The notes under the pieces are model-generated. The model worked only from the letters and a program-made list of their open reading frames with translations, did not search any database and was not told the DNA's origin. A program made the position numbers and the translations under genes. 64,000 nt of DNA from Myrica gale (taxonomy: Eukaryota > Streptophyta > Magnoliopsida > Fagales > Myricaceae): NCBI GenBank assembly GCA_963930655.1, contig OZ005615.1:15890001-15954000 (forward strand), given 5' to 3'. Shown piece after piece: positions 23,476 through 34,853 of this stretch. The first letter of the stretch is position 1. Each line of letters begins with the position of its first letter.

Positions 23476-26400
23476 TGTGAGACCCCGATTTTCTCCTACG
23501 TAATTTCTTATGTATTATCTTTTATTTTCCAATGTAATAGCTTTTATTTCTTCATGGGGCTATGTTTTTGGCCAATGTATGGCCTAATCCTTATGTTATG
23601 GTATTTCGATTAAAATGAGATTTTATTCCATAAAATCTCTTTAAATAATTTTAATGCCATTTTATGCAAGTTAAAATTATATTTATTATAGGAGCCGAAA
23701 TTTCAAGTAAGTTTCTCTCTTACAATTTATAATTTTCATTTACTTAATATGTTTCATGGACCATAGAATTTGAATTATGATTTAATAATTTCCTTGTATA
23801 AGCCGAAATTGATTAATGGATTAAATGATGAAATTCTTTTGAATACATGAATTGAATATTTTTATAGCTTTTATATGTGACATGTATTATTACCATGTGG
23901 CCTATATTATTAATAGAATTTCCATTTGAATATTCAATGATAAGCTATGTATTTATGTGATAAGTCTAAGAGAAGATTTAATTGATAAGCACACTTGCTT
24001 ATCATGGTGATAAGCAAGCATGATGATAGGTTAGGAAACTTTTAGGGTGATAAGACCTTGTGATTATTGTAGAGATAGGTTAGGGCCATTATCACATGAT
24101 AAGATATTATGCTTATGAGGTGATAAGCTATTGGAATGGATTAGATAAGCAAGAGAGCTTATGAAGTGATAAGTTAGGTGAGAGAGAAAACCAAGTTGAA
24201 AGTCGGTTGCAATTTAATGAGGAAGTAACTAGGTTGGTTGAAAAGCAACCAAACTAAGCAAAGAGCAAGGCATTTACGTGAAAGGGGTAGAGGTGAATTT
24301 GAAAAGCCATAAGTGAGGCCATGTGATGTGTAAGAAGGTGTAAGTTGTGTAAGAGTGATAAGACAACACATGGTTGTAAAAGAGAAGAGAAAAAGGCAAG
24401 GGAAAGGAAGGCTTTTACGTATGGATCATATGAAGAGAGAGAGAGTTCAATTCAAGGCAAGCCATGCTTAGGGAGACAAGGAAGTGATGTGAGAAAAGAG
24501 ATGAAAAGAAATAAAAGAAGAGAGAGGGAAGATGCAAGCATTGGTCGGCCAAACCCCCCCCCCTTTCCTCACTTTTCATTTCAAATTTCTCTCTTGTCAA
24601 TTCACTCTCTCAAGCTTTATGTCATAGCCTTAAAGTTGCCTTGGGAGACTCATTCCCTCACATCTCTCTTGCATTTGTCTTGACCGAACCATTAATGCAG
24701 TTCACTCTCCAAACTCTTCTCTCTTGGCCGAATATTGCAAGCTCTCTCAACTCTCTCCCATTTTGCTTCTCTTGGCCGAACCATACACTCAAGATTCAAG
24801 GTTTGTTCATTTTTCCTCTTGCACCTTAAACCACATTCTTCTAGCTTACCAAATCCCATTCTAAAATCCAAGTTCAAACCTCTTTTGTTGTGGACAAAAA
24901 TCTCTCTTGGTGCAAACACATTTCCTCCCTTGAAAACCCTAACCATTTGACATCATTTCTCTTCAAGCTTACCATATTCTCTTAACCACCATAGAACCCC
25001 CTTTAAATCAAGCTTGGACATTTCTAAGGAGGGTGGACCGAATCTTTGAAGGAAGTGAAGTTAGGAAGAGTTGGTAAAGGTTGAAGGTAAGTTTGGTTCT
25101 ATTGATGATCTTGCCTTAAGTTTCACAAGTACTAACCAAAGATATTTTATTTTATAGGTGCTCAAGCTTGGATAATCAACAAGGTAAGACTAATGTGATG
25201 TTGTTGGGTTAGCATGAGTGGCCGAATGGCCTATGTATAAGATCTTGAAGTTTAGGTTGTAATATGTCTTGAAGTTGTTAGATCTTGAATGCTTAAGAAC
25301 CCTAGGTTGTTTAAATACTAGATCTAACCATGGAAACCCTAGATCTAAGGTTGTATGTAAAGAAAAATACAAAGGGAGAACAATGCATGTTAAGGAAGCT
25401 AGATCTAGGTCTTGATGTGTTGGTTGATGAAAGTTGATTATTTTGTTTAGATCTATGGATATTAGTGTGCATAAAGTGTGGATCTAATTTTGATGGAATT
25501 ATTTGACGAAAAGATTAAGAGTATGCATGTTAGTTAGGTCACAATGCAAAGGATGTGCATGTTATGATTTTTAGCATGAAAAATGTGACATTTTGGGGTA
25601 TGGCCGAATATGAGATATGTAGGATTTCATGCATAGTTTTGTATATATTTAAATCTGGACATTGGCCATGATATGTGCAAGATTTATGACACTATGAATG
25701 GTAGATGATTATGTTAAGTATTAGATGCATGCATATTGAAGGAAACAAAGAAACTTAGTCTTTTGGATGAAATCATGTATGGCCGAATATTATGAGTATG
25801 ATGCATGGTGATATGCCTTGATTTATAGATATTAGGTTGTGAAATTGTTGAAAGGAGGATGGGATCACCATTGGAGTAAAAGTTGTGACTAATTGGTGCA
25901 TTAAATAGTGATGGCCGAATGTTGTAAGAAATATAACCCTAAGTGCAATTTATAAAAATGGATTATTCATTGTTGTGATAAATATAGAAATTAGGGTTTA
26001 ATCAAGTTGGAACAATTATTGAAGAACCATGATCTTTTAATAAATTATTATTTGGAACCCTAGTTAAGTTTTACTCAGGATCAATTGAGGTTTAAGTCCA
26101 AGTTAAGATTTAATCGTGAATAATTTATTAATAGTTTGATATAAGGTTTTAATGGAGTACGTGTAATAAAAAGAGACTTAGGTTTAATTCTAAACCTGTG
26201 AGTATTATTTAACCCTAATCGAGGCATGTACATGGATAAATATATTTTTATTTCAATAAAATATTTTTAAATGATTAAATGAATTTCAGTGATATATATA
26301 TATATCTTTGGTTGATGACCGATTTCAAAAAAATGAAAATATTTAATGATTGCATACTATTCTTAAAGTCTAAGAAATATTTGAATCGCTTGTAGGCGAT

Positions 26401-27460
26401 CCACGTGTCTGTATACACGACCAAAGAAGACCAAGTGTAAGTGGATACTGTAAGTGGACAGTAAGTGTTCTTTTTCAAAACTGGAATGACACACTGCATC
26501 GTTTCATGAACAAGCATGAATTTTAAGCAAGCATGACATGACATGTGCATTGCATGAATTTTTTCAAGAAGAAAGTTTATGCAATGATTTTATGGAAAAA
26601 CTAAGAGAAGCTTTATGAAACGATAAGTTAAATTAAGGGGCACTGGTCGGTACCGTACTATCAAGGTCGACTCCCATACCGAAGGACAAATGTGAGAAGG
26701 ATGGGTGAATCCACGAGGCTGTGCAAACCACACTGAAGGACATTGAGAAGGTGTGGTGCCTCCAAAGGTCATGCCTAGCCACTGAAGGACATTGAGAAGG
26801 TGCGCTAGCTGACCGTATGTAAAGTCTCCAAGGGAATTCGGGGACGGTTCCGAAGGGAACGCACAACCCTGACTTCAGGGGTTAAATGGAGCGAGCCCAC
26901 AAATAAGAAATATGAAATGATTATGAAAAGGCCAAGAGTGGCACAAGTATGAATAAGAAAGATTTTCAAGGGCCAAGAGCCGATTTCACAATCAAGCATG
27001 AAAGAGATATTTTCAAGGGCCTGGGGCCAACTTCAAGCAAGAGCATATGCATTTCCATGAGCATGCATGTGCATCACGAATCAAGTTTATTCTCTTTCAT
27101 GATCATGCAAGTACAAGTCAAGAGCATGTTTTAAGTTTTATGTCTTCCCTTACTGAGTCTTTTTGACTCACGTTTTTAAAATTGTGTCATTCCAGATGTC
27201 TCAGGTGAAGAGAGTCAGGAGGACTACCTGACCTAGAAGCCCAAGAATTTATGTTTCATACTTTTGATGATAGTGACTTGATCGTCACTAACTGGCTTGT
27301 TATGTGATATATATATGTTTTGTATGAACTTAATGAGAACCCTGATTATGTAAGATTAGCTCGAACCCCTCGCGATCCTGTACGTTTCCGCCGTAATCAA
27401 GTAAAAAAAAATATAAGTAAGAACGCTGGAGCCATCCGGGGGATAGCTCGCGGCTCGTCA
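23476..27460 (+). repeat. Full 3' LTR, 3985 bp
   Basis: It begins TGTGAGACCCCG and most likely ends CGGCTCGTCA at 27460 (TG...CA). The long AT-rich LTR contains many GGCCGAAT motifs and a local tandem duplication CACTGAAGGACATTGAGAAG (about 26732-26798). The small ORFs in it have no recognisable product. The right border is inferred from the CA rule and from the resumption of coiled-coil coding sequence at 27461. Confidence 0.85.
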
Positions 27461-27555
27461 AACAGGTGGATATTATGGAGGAGCATTTGACACATGTTCG
27501 TGATACCCTCAGACAAGATATGGATGAGCCAGAGGCAGCTCGTGATTTGGAGTAG
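27461..27555 (+). pseudogene. Continuation of the split coiled-coil ORF
   Basis: The frame LVKQVDIMEEHLTHVRDTLR QDMDEPEAARDLE ends in TAG at 27553-27555. It resembles the last part of the ORF at 29427-30655 (ERVLLIDERLHQVRQVL followed by an acidic run). With 17225-17467 it forms one decayed gene interrupted by the Gypsy element. The two halves are out of frame with each other. Confidence 0.55.
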
Positions 27556-29426
27556 TATCCTGTCTATGCTTTATCACTATTATTTATTTATCGTTTCAAG
27601 GACCGTTTCTAGCTGGTATTAGACATGATGATTGTGTTTTTCGTTCGGTATTTGGATTATTTTTATGTTTTATATTAATTATGTTTTTTTCATAAAATTA
27701 AATTTATTAAAATTTAAACGGACAATTAGTAAAATTAAATAGGTGATTAGTACGAGTGATATGTTAACGGAACTGTTAGAGTAATTAGATTGTAACGGTT
27801 AGTGTAATTCGCTTGCGATTATAATTAAATTGCTGATTAGTTATAACGAATATTTAATATAAAATTATTTCTAACTATATATATATATTTTACGTATTTA
27901 AAATAAATAAATTAAATTAAAAATTTGAACCAAAATATACAGTGTTAAATTGAATAAAATAAATTAAATTATTTGAGTAAATTAAATTAAGTGAAATAAT
28001 TAAATTAAGTAAATTAAATTATTTAAATAAATTAAGTTTTGTGAATTAAAGTGAACCGAGTTTAACAGTCCGGACGATATTCGCCAGTTATTTGGTCAAA
28101 TGTGCGCTTCCACGTTGCGCTCATTCAGGGAAATAAGTTCGTACGATGCGATTACACGTCCAGACAACTTTATTATGCCGAACTGTTTAAACCGTTTAAA
28201 TTTTGGCATTTAATACAAAGTACGTTGATTGGGCCCTTTTGCAGAAACGCGTCCGGACTCCCAAATCACAATGAGTATAAATGAGGTAGGCGTTGAAACA
28301 GATTAGTACACCGTCCGGACTATTCTATAACCGTCGTATGGCGGACACGTGCTTACGTTATACGAAGGTTGAAAACGGTTGTCACCGTCCGAACCTAGTT
28401 AACAGTCCGGACGAGATTCGCCGGTTATTCAGACAAACGTGCGCTTCCACGCCGCGCCCATTCAGGGGAAATCTGTTCACACGATGCGATTATATGTATG
28501 GATGACTTTATTATGCCGAACCATTTAAACCGATTAAATTTTGGCATTTAATACGAAGTACGTTGATTGGGCCATGTGTACAGATACGCGTCTGGACTCC
28601 TTGTATAGGTCCAGACGGTATCGACGTATTCTTAAAAGTAAACAGTTCGGAATTATCTGAAATACCAAACCGTTTCTCACAACAAGTCTCTCCAAACTCA
28701 CGTTTTTTCTTCTAAAATCTTGGCGTAATATCACTCATTCGAGGATCTAATCACGTTCAGTTATGTTTTGCTTACTTTTAACAAGATTTTAATGGGAAAA
28801 GTTTCATTATTTTATATTTTTAAGTATAGAATTTCAATTCCATTTATTACATATTACATTATTTTTTTATTTATTTTTACGTAGAAATTGATTGTGTTAA
28901 GTGTTAGGTTTGTTTTAAGTGTATTAGTTTGTGTTTTGGTTGTATTTTTCGATGTATGGGTAAGGTGGAAGTTAGCTGACATGGCTGAGCTAACTCGGTC
29001 GTCCTCCAGAATATGTCCGGACGCTTTCTAAAGTCGTCCGGACCAATTCTTATGGGTCCGAACTCTTTCATGGGTTGTTCGGACCCAATCTTTGTGCCTA
29101 AGGTTATACCTTGTCATTTTGATTGTGTCCGGACACTGTTTCAATCCAGTCCGGACGTGTGAATGTTAAATTTATATAGTTTTTTATCTGTTTTGGGTTT
29201 GGACCGTTATCCAAAGCTGTTCGGACTCTTGTTAAACTTTCAAAACGTTTACATTGGCGTTTTTCTAAACTCCGGACACTTGACGTTAATGTCCGAATGA
29301 GTTATATATGGGTTCAGACGATGTTTAGATGGGTTCAGACGGTGTTTAGATGGGTTCGGACGTTGTTATTTAGGTTCGGGCGTATTTCTAACCGTGCGAA
29401 CGTGTTTTTGTGCAGATATTGAAAAA
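27556..29426. repeat. AT-rich and CGTCCGGAC-rich CACTA-type non-coding region
   Basis: 27560-28060 is very AT-rich with AAATTAAATTA-type runs. From 28060 the sequence is dense in GTCCGGAC and GTTCGGAC motifs, as in the subterminal regions nearby. It includes the tandem duplication listed separately and, at about 29305-29365, three copies of a 22-bp unit like GGGTTCAGACGGTGTTTAGA. No coding sequence is recognised. Confidence 0.6.
28064..28600 (+). repeat. Direct tandem duplication, period about 337 bp
   Basis: 28064-28262 and 28401-28600 share long stretches: ACAGTCCGGACGA, ATTCGCC, GTGCGCTTCCACG, ATGCGATTA, CTTTATTATGCCGAAC, AAATTTTGGCATTTAATAC and AAGTACGTTGATTGGGCC. Substitutions are scattered, so the duplication is old. 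Confidence 0.85.
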
Positions 29427-30655
29427 ATGAACAAGCGTGCACGTACCAGCAGCCAGGCTGATGAAGAGCAACCTGGAAGCTAGAGTTTTGACGGTGGAGC
29501 AACATACTAACATCATTATGTCCCGCTCGATTGTTGTCGAGCGGGACATCAAGTTGGCAGATTTTAACGATCTCACATTTGAGGGTAGGACACTTCCAGA
29601 GGTGGTGGACGGGTTAGGTTGGCTTCCGTTGATCCACAGGACCGGCTATTCATCGAAGAATGTGGTGCAAGAGTTTTATTATGCTATACTACTGGCGACG
29701 GACCTCGAGGAGCCTAATATGGAGGTCACTGTCTGTAACGTGCCGATCATATTCTCGCCTGACAATCTGGTGAATTTCTTGGGGTACGAGAGAGATTTCA
29801 GAACGTTCCCAAACCTGCTAATGAGTGAGGAGGGTCGGCCTACTAAGGCCGAGGTATTCCAGACTATGCTGGGGAGGATACAACTATTTTGGAGGGCATC
29901 TATATGATACACGGGCAACTGCTTCCTTTTTGGTGGATTATACACCTGATCCTATGCTCCTCCATCGACCCGAAGAAGCACACCACGGAGTTGTCTTATA
30001 GCCGGGCCGAGTTCCTTTATTTGGTAGTTGTACGTGGGCTACCTATTGATATAGCATCATACATCTACCAGTCCATTCGTGCAGAGGCTTTGAAGACTGA
30101 TGCTATTATTTCATTATCGCACGAGATTCTTCTAACCTAGTTCCTGCACGCCATGATGGTACCCAAAGGTGCCGATGAGCCGTGGGTGCTTCCAGTAGGG
30201 GCGATTAACAAGACAAAGCTCTCCAAATCGATGGCCCAGATACGCCGAGCACTGCAAGTTGCTCGGTTGCTAGAGTTAGACAACAGGACTAGCTTGAGGA
30301 GGCCATGGAGAGGGAGGATCCTAGACAGGGTTCGACCCAGGGGCTTGGGACACAGCAGCCGAGTTGGATGGATGGTATGATGACGGAGCTTACTCAGCAG
30401 ATGTAGTCGGTCTTGCAGCCCACCCATGTCATGGTCAGTGATATCAGTCGTCGGCTGACGGCTTTGGAGTAGAATGTCACGGATATGGACGTTGGGTGGA
30501 GAAGGGAGGTCGTTGCACTCAAGGAGGTCCTGATGGGCGTTGCAACCGGTGCGGAGCTCTTTCCCCTGACAGAGCGGGTCTTGCTGATAGATGAGCGCCT
30601 TCACCAAGTCCGTCAGGTTCTGAAACTCACCGATGATGATGATGATGAGCAGTAG
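29427..30655 (+). pseudogene. Putative plant transposon protein (PF20167-like) with coiled-coil tail
   Basis: ATG at 29427 lies 11 nt after a TTTGTGCAG acceptor-like site and starts MNKRARTSSQADEEQPGS before a stop. The main frame then continues SIVVERDIKLADF ... LPEVVDGLGWLPLIHRTGYS, VVQEFYYAILLATD and VTVCNVPIIFSPDNLVNFLG. After a frame change it reads GQLLPFWWIIHLIL, SYSRAEFLYLVVVRGLPIDI and DEPWVLPVGAINKTKLSKSM, and ends in a coiled coil and an acidic DDDDDE tail. This is the pattern of the PF20167 putative plant transposon domain. It has several stops and frameshifts. A relative of its C-terminus flanks the Gypsy element. Confidence 0.7.
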
Positions 30656-31430
30656 TCTACCTACTTTGTGGACATCTATTACTTTTGTTTTATTTTGATA
30701 TTTATTTTTTTATTATGTTTTGATGACATTTTACTTTTATATTATGTCTCGTGGACATGTATTGGTACTTATTTGTCATTATTTTGTTCATATTATGTTT
30801 TGACGATATTTGATATATTTATGTTGATTCAGTCCGGTTATTTGTATTTATTGGAACTTAATATAATATGTTAATTAATGTTACATTTCTAATTTCGAAA
30901 CACTCATTCAAACAACTATTGTTTTTAGAATTTAACACACTTAAGTTTGTTTATATTATTAACTAACTTTGGTTCTTTATAACTTGTTAATAAATTTAAT
31001 TTTTTAAGTATTAAAAAAATGAAAAAAAAACGTCAATAACCGTTTGGACATTGTGTATTACCGTCCGGACTTGTTACTGTAAGCTCGAACATTGTCGTAT
31101 AATGTAAAACAAATCGTCTGAACACTGGTTTATACGGTCGGGACGCTTTTTCGTTTAAGATTCAGTTCGGACGGTAAATTTGATATCATCTGGACGTTGT
31201 TGTTTATGATCAGACCACTATCGTCTTGGTGTGTCTAAAACAGTGTCGTGTAATGTAAGGTAGTGTTCGGACGTTTATGTTATGTTTGGACGCTTTTTAG
31301 TAAGATCAGATGGTGTCGTTCGGGGATTTTTAAAACGGTGTCGTGAAATGTAAGTTTGCGTGCGAACGTAAAATATTGCGGACGTAAAATACTACCTTCG
31401 GACTGTGTGAAATATTAGGCGGCAACGATT
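30656..31430. other. AT-rich spacer and CGTCCGGAC motif cluster
   Basis: 30660-31020 is AT-rich, including a TTTGATGACATT/TTTTGACGATATT duplication. 31030-31400 holds about ten decayed GTCCGGAC-type motifs in the subterminal style. No gene is recognised. Confidence 0.5.
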
Positions 31431-31795
31431 CATTTGAGGGTAGGCTGAAACCTATCCTTGGATCCTAACAAAGAAGAAAGGACAGGTCACAGGTACAATA
31501 TCTAATAGAAAAATCGAAGAAACAAGAGGTACCTGAAGGACCCAAAAAAAAAACCTAAAGAAATTTGCAAATCACAGGCTGCTCATAGACGCCAATTCCG
31601 AGTTGTCTTCCCCACACTGTGTTAAGTGACATTCTCAGTGCAGCCGTATCTTCGTGTTAGTTTCCCATGTTCCACATTTATACCCATCTCTGTGAACTCC
31701 TTGGAGTCTCATTGTTGTCCATTAACGGAGGGTTGAGCCATCTCAGTCTCTGGGGGCTTCTCACCCTCTGCAAACTTCATGTATGTTTCACCGTT

Positions 31796-32023
31796 TTACC
31801 TCTTGAAAGTGTCACCTCTGCTGAGTCTTTCATCCTTGAACTTTTTATATATGTCCCCTTGGTAAAATTTTAGCGTTCTGCGAGCAAAATGAAGAGAGAT
31901 AAGAGCTCCAACGAACAATATGACAGCTAAAATGGAGAACGATAGCCTAAAACAGTGAGACCCCTTACAAACCGGATCCTTTATAGATGATGGATCCTTA
32001 CCCTGAGCTATAAGGTCCTTCAA
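31796..32023 (-). pseudogene. Captured last exon of an NFD4/nodulin-like MFS transporter
   Basis: The minus-strand frame reads KDPVCKGSHCFRLSFSILAV, ILFVGALISLHFARRTLKFY and QGDIYKKFKDERL, ending in TAA. One hydrophobic helix, an upstream C-x-G-x-x-C-F/Y motif and a cytosolic RTLKFYQGDIYKKF tail match the C-terminal end of plant nodulin-like MFS proteins, as recalled from the family. No upstream exons are present. It lies between CGTCCGGAC-rich CACTA blocks, so it is read as host sequence captured by the transposon. Confidence 0.55.
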
Positions 32024-33006
32024 TTATACACGTAGGCCTCCGAACTACATTAAAGGCCTCCGAACGGCCTGTATTCATTTGAAAGACGCGAAATCGCAGA
32101 CAGTATAGCCAAAACGTTAAAAAAAACATAGAAAATTTGAGAGATTTGAGCAAGAGTAGAAAAGGGGAGCTGATTTTGGACGTCAATCTCGTTGAAAAGG
32201 GTGTGAAAGGATCAATTCATTTGGAATTTCGCGATGGATCGCATTTGAGGTTAGTGAGTTTTAAAATTTCTATTCTTTTAGGATGAAAAGCATGGATTTA
32301 GGATATCAAATGATGTGTTTTCCAATTTTTAGGGCCTAAAATGATAGCAATGGAGTTTGGGGTTGGTTGTGATGTGTTTATATTGAAGTATTTGTGATTT
32401 GGGTTGATTTTGGCATGAATTTGCGGTAAAAATAGTCTGTGCGGCAAATAATTGTATTGTTCGTCAATAGCAATCTGGACATCATGTGTACCGTCCGGAC
32501 TCGTTTTTTTGGTTCAGACGCTTTTGGAAAGATGTCCAAACGGATATATGTATTGTTCGGACGTTTTATTACGTCCGAACGGGTTTTGTTGTTATGTCAT
32601 GCATTCATTTAGTAGCCCTAGCCCCCGTTTAAGAATTACTCGAAGTTCGGATAACGAACTCCATATAATTCTTGAATTGTCCACGTTATGAATAGTTTGA
32701 GTTTACAATATGTGTTTAGAAATTTCTATGCAAATTTCTTGTTGTCCTTCGGATACACATTCATCATTGAGCTTAGACATTTGCCTTAAATGATGGGTGT
32801 TTATGCTCAATGTTATAGACGTGTATCTGGGGACAGAGGTGAAATGCAGTCGAAATTTATAGACCATCGGTCACAATGGTCGGGTCAATTACGTGCAATA
32901 CGTGATCTAGTAAACTTAAATGGGATAGGACCTATCACCCGAAGAAATTAGAGTCGAGTATGAATGTCATCATTGTTTGCATTATTATTTGCATTTTCGT
33001 CTTTGA

Positions 33007-34853
33007 ATGAACAATATGGATAAGAGCTGGATTTATGAGGCTGATAGACTCAAAAGTGTGAAGTATATTGATGGTGTTCGAGATTTTATAAGTGTTGCAC
33101 GTTAATATGCAGATAGTCTGGGTCTGATAAGATGTCCATGTAAGAGATGTAAGAATGTGTTGTTCCAACGTGTGGACGAGATGTAGGATCATTTATTCAT
33201 AATTGGGTTTGACTAGAATTACACTCATTGGGTATTTCGCGGAGAGTCAATTTCAGAAGTTTCTAACCGGGTGATGAATTTAGAACCTGAACCAGGCAGC
33301 GAGGACTATGAGGGAAACATAAATGATGATATGAGAGTCATGTTAGAAGATTTTGAGGTTGGAGCAGGGGTTCATGAGAATGCGGATGAAAATATACCGG
33401 GTCCTGAAACAGTCCAATCTAGGTCTGGAGACGAATTTTTCGCGTATACCAAGTTATGGGCGGATGTTGAGCGAGACTCGTACCCCGGGTGTAAGAAGTA
33501 CTCGACGTTGTCTTTCTTTGTTAGGTTACTTCATGTGATGTCGGAGAATAAGATGACTGTAAAGGCGTTTGAAGATGTGTTGGGCTTGATAAAAGATGCA
33601 CTGCCGGAGGGGGAAACACTTCCTAAATCTTATTATGAGGCGAAAAAGTTAAGAAAGAATTTAGGATTTAGCTACGATAACATACATGTGTGCTTAAATG
33701 ATTGTGTATTGTTTTGGAAGGAGCACAGTGAGTTAGAAAAATGTCTGGTGTGTGGAGAATCGAGGTGGAAGTACAGTAAAAATAGCAAATCAAAGGTTCC
33801 TCAAAAAGTGTTGCGTCATTTTCCCTTGAAACCGAGGTTGCAGAGATTATTTCTATCAAGGCAAACGGCAACGGATATGCGGTGGCACCAAGAGAAGTGT
33901 GTGGTTGAAGATGGGGTGATTAGGCATCCTGCAGACTCTGGGGTATGGAAGAACCTCGATAAAAAACATGAATGGTTTGGTTGGGAATCTCGGAACGTGC
34001 GGTTGAGTTTGGTGTCTAGTGGGTTCAATCCGTTTGGCAACATGAGCTTATCGTATAGTATATGACCAGTTGTACTAATTCCATACAATTCGTCGTCATG
34101 GAAATGTATGAAGGATTCAAGGTTCATGTTGTTGTTGCTTATTTCAGGTCCAAGAAGTCTCATGAATGATATCGACGTCTACTTGCAGCCATTGGTAGAT
34201 GTGTTGAAGGACTTGTGGGAAAATGAAATGCAGGCGTACGACGCGGCCGTATCAAGTTCATTCAAGTTATCTGTTGCATTGCTTTAGACAATAAATGACT
34301 TCTCGGCTTATGGTAATCTCTCGGGTTGGAATACGAAAGGAAAGTTAGCATGCCCTAATTGCAATGCAGACACAACTTCATTTTGGTTGAAACATGGGGG
34401 CAAACATTGATTTTTGGGACATCGTCTGTATTTGCCCGCAACACATGGGTGGAGGCATGATGTCGACATATTTGACGGAAAAAAGAGTTCAGAGCAGTGT
34501 CGATATGTTCGTTTGGGAAGACTCAGAAGAAGAGAAAACATGCTGACAATGAGTTAAGTTGGACGAAGCCCAGCATATTTTTTGAGTTGCCGTACTGGTC
34601 AGAGTTGAAACTTCGACATAATTTGGACGTCATGCACATAGAGAAGAATATTTGTGACAATATGTTGGGAACTTTGATGAACGTGGATGGTAAGACGAAA
34701 GACAATTCTAGTTCTCGGCGGGAGGGAAACGTCTTCGGTTCGATTCCTCAGTTCGAGCTGAGAGTTGTCCTGGTACACTACCAGTGTCAGGTCCTTCACT
34801 ACGGGATAGAAACGAATTATCGTCCCCTGTCACAGCCAATTCAGTAGGAACCC
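33007..34853 (+). pseudogene. CACTA tnp2 transposase pseudogene
   Basis: ATG at 33007 begins MNNMDKSWIYEADRLKSVKY, the transposase-associated domain, with the zinc-binding-like RCPCKRCKNVLFQ motif. Stops follow at AR*YADS, EM*DH and FD*NY. The longest open part, 33271-34065, carries the tnp2 start (FFAYTKLWADVERDSYPGCK, YEAKKLRKNLGFSYDNIHVC, DCVLFWKEHSELEKCLVCGE). Beyond a stop it continues in fragments (LPYNSSSWKC-like, FSAYGNLSGWNTKGKLACPN, ELPYWSELKLRHNLDVMHIE, KNICDNMLGTL). DUF4218 and DUF4216 are missing: the sequence goes from the end of tnp2 into the second ORF near 34700-34850. It cannot make an active transposase. Confidence 0.85.

Larger units (their letters stand above)
17471..27460 (+). 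mobile_element. Tekay-type (chromovirus) Gypsy LTR retrotransposon, 5' LTR truncated
   Basis: Order of parts: truncated 5' LTR (17471-18024), gag-pol (18027 to about 22403), extra ORF (22584-23435), polypurine tract, and full 3' LTR (23476-27460, 3985 bp). The first 554 bp of both LTRs look identical by eye, so the insertion is recent. The 5' copy then jumps straight into gag, so about 3.4 kb of LTR, the primer-binding site and the gag start are deleted. The polymerase has a chromodomain-like tail as in chromoviruses. No perfect 5-bp target duplication is visible (AGACA on the left; AACAG, or AAACA one base earlier, on the right). Confidence 0.95.
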
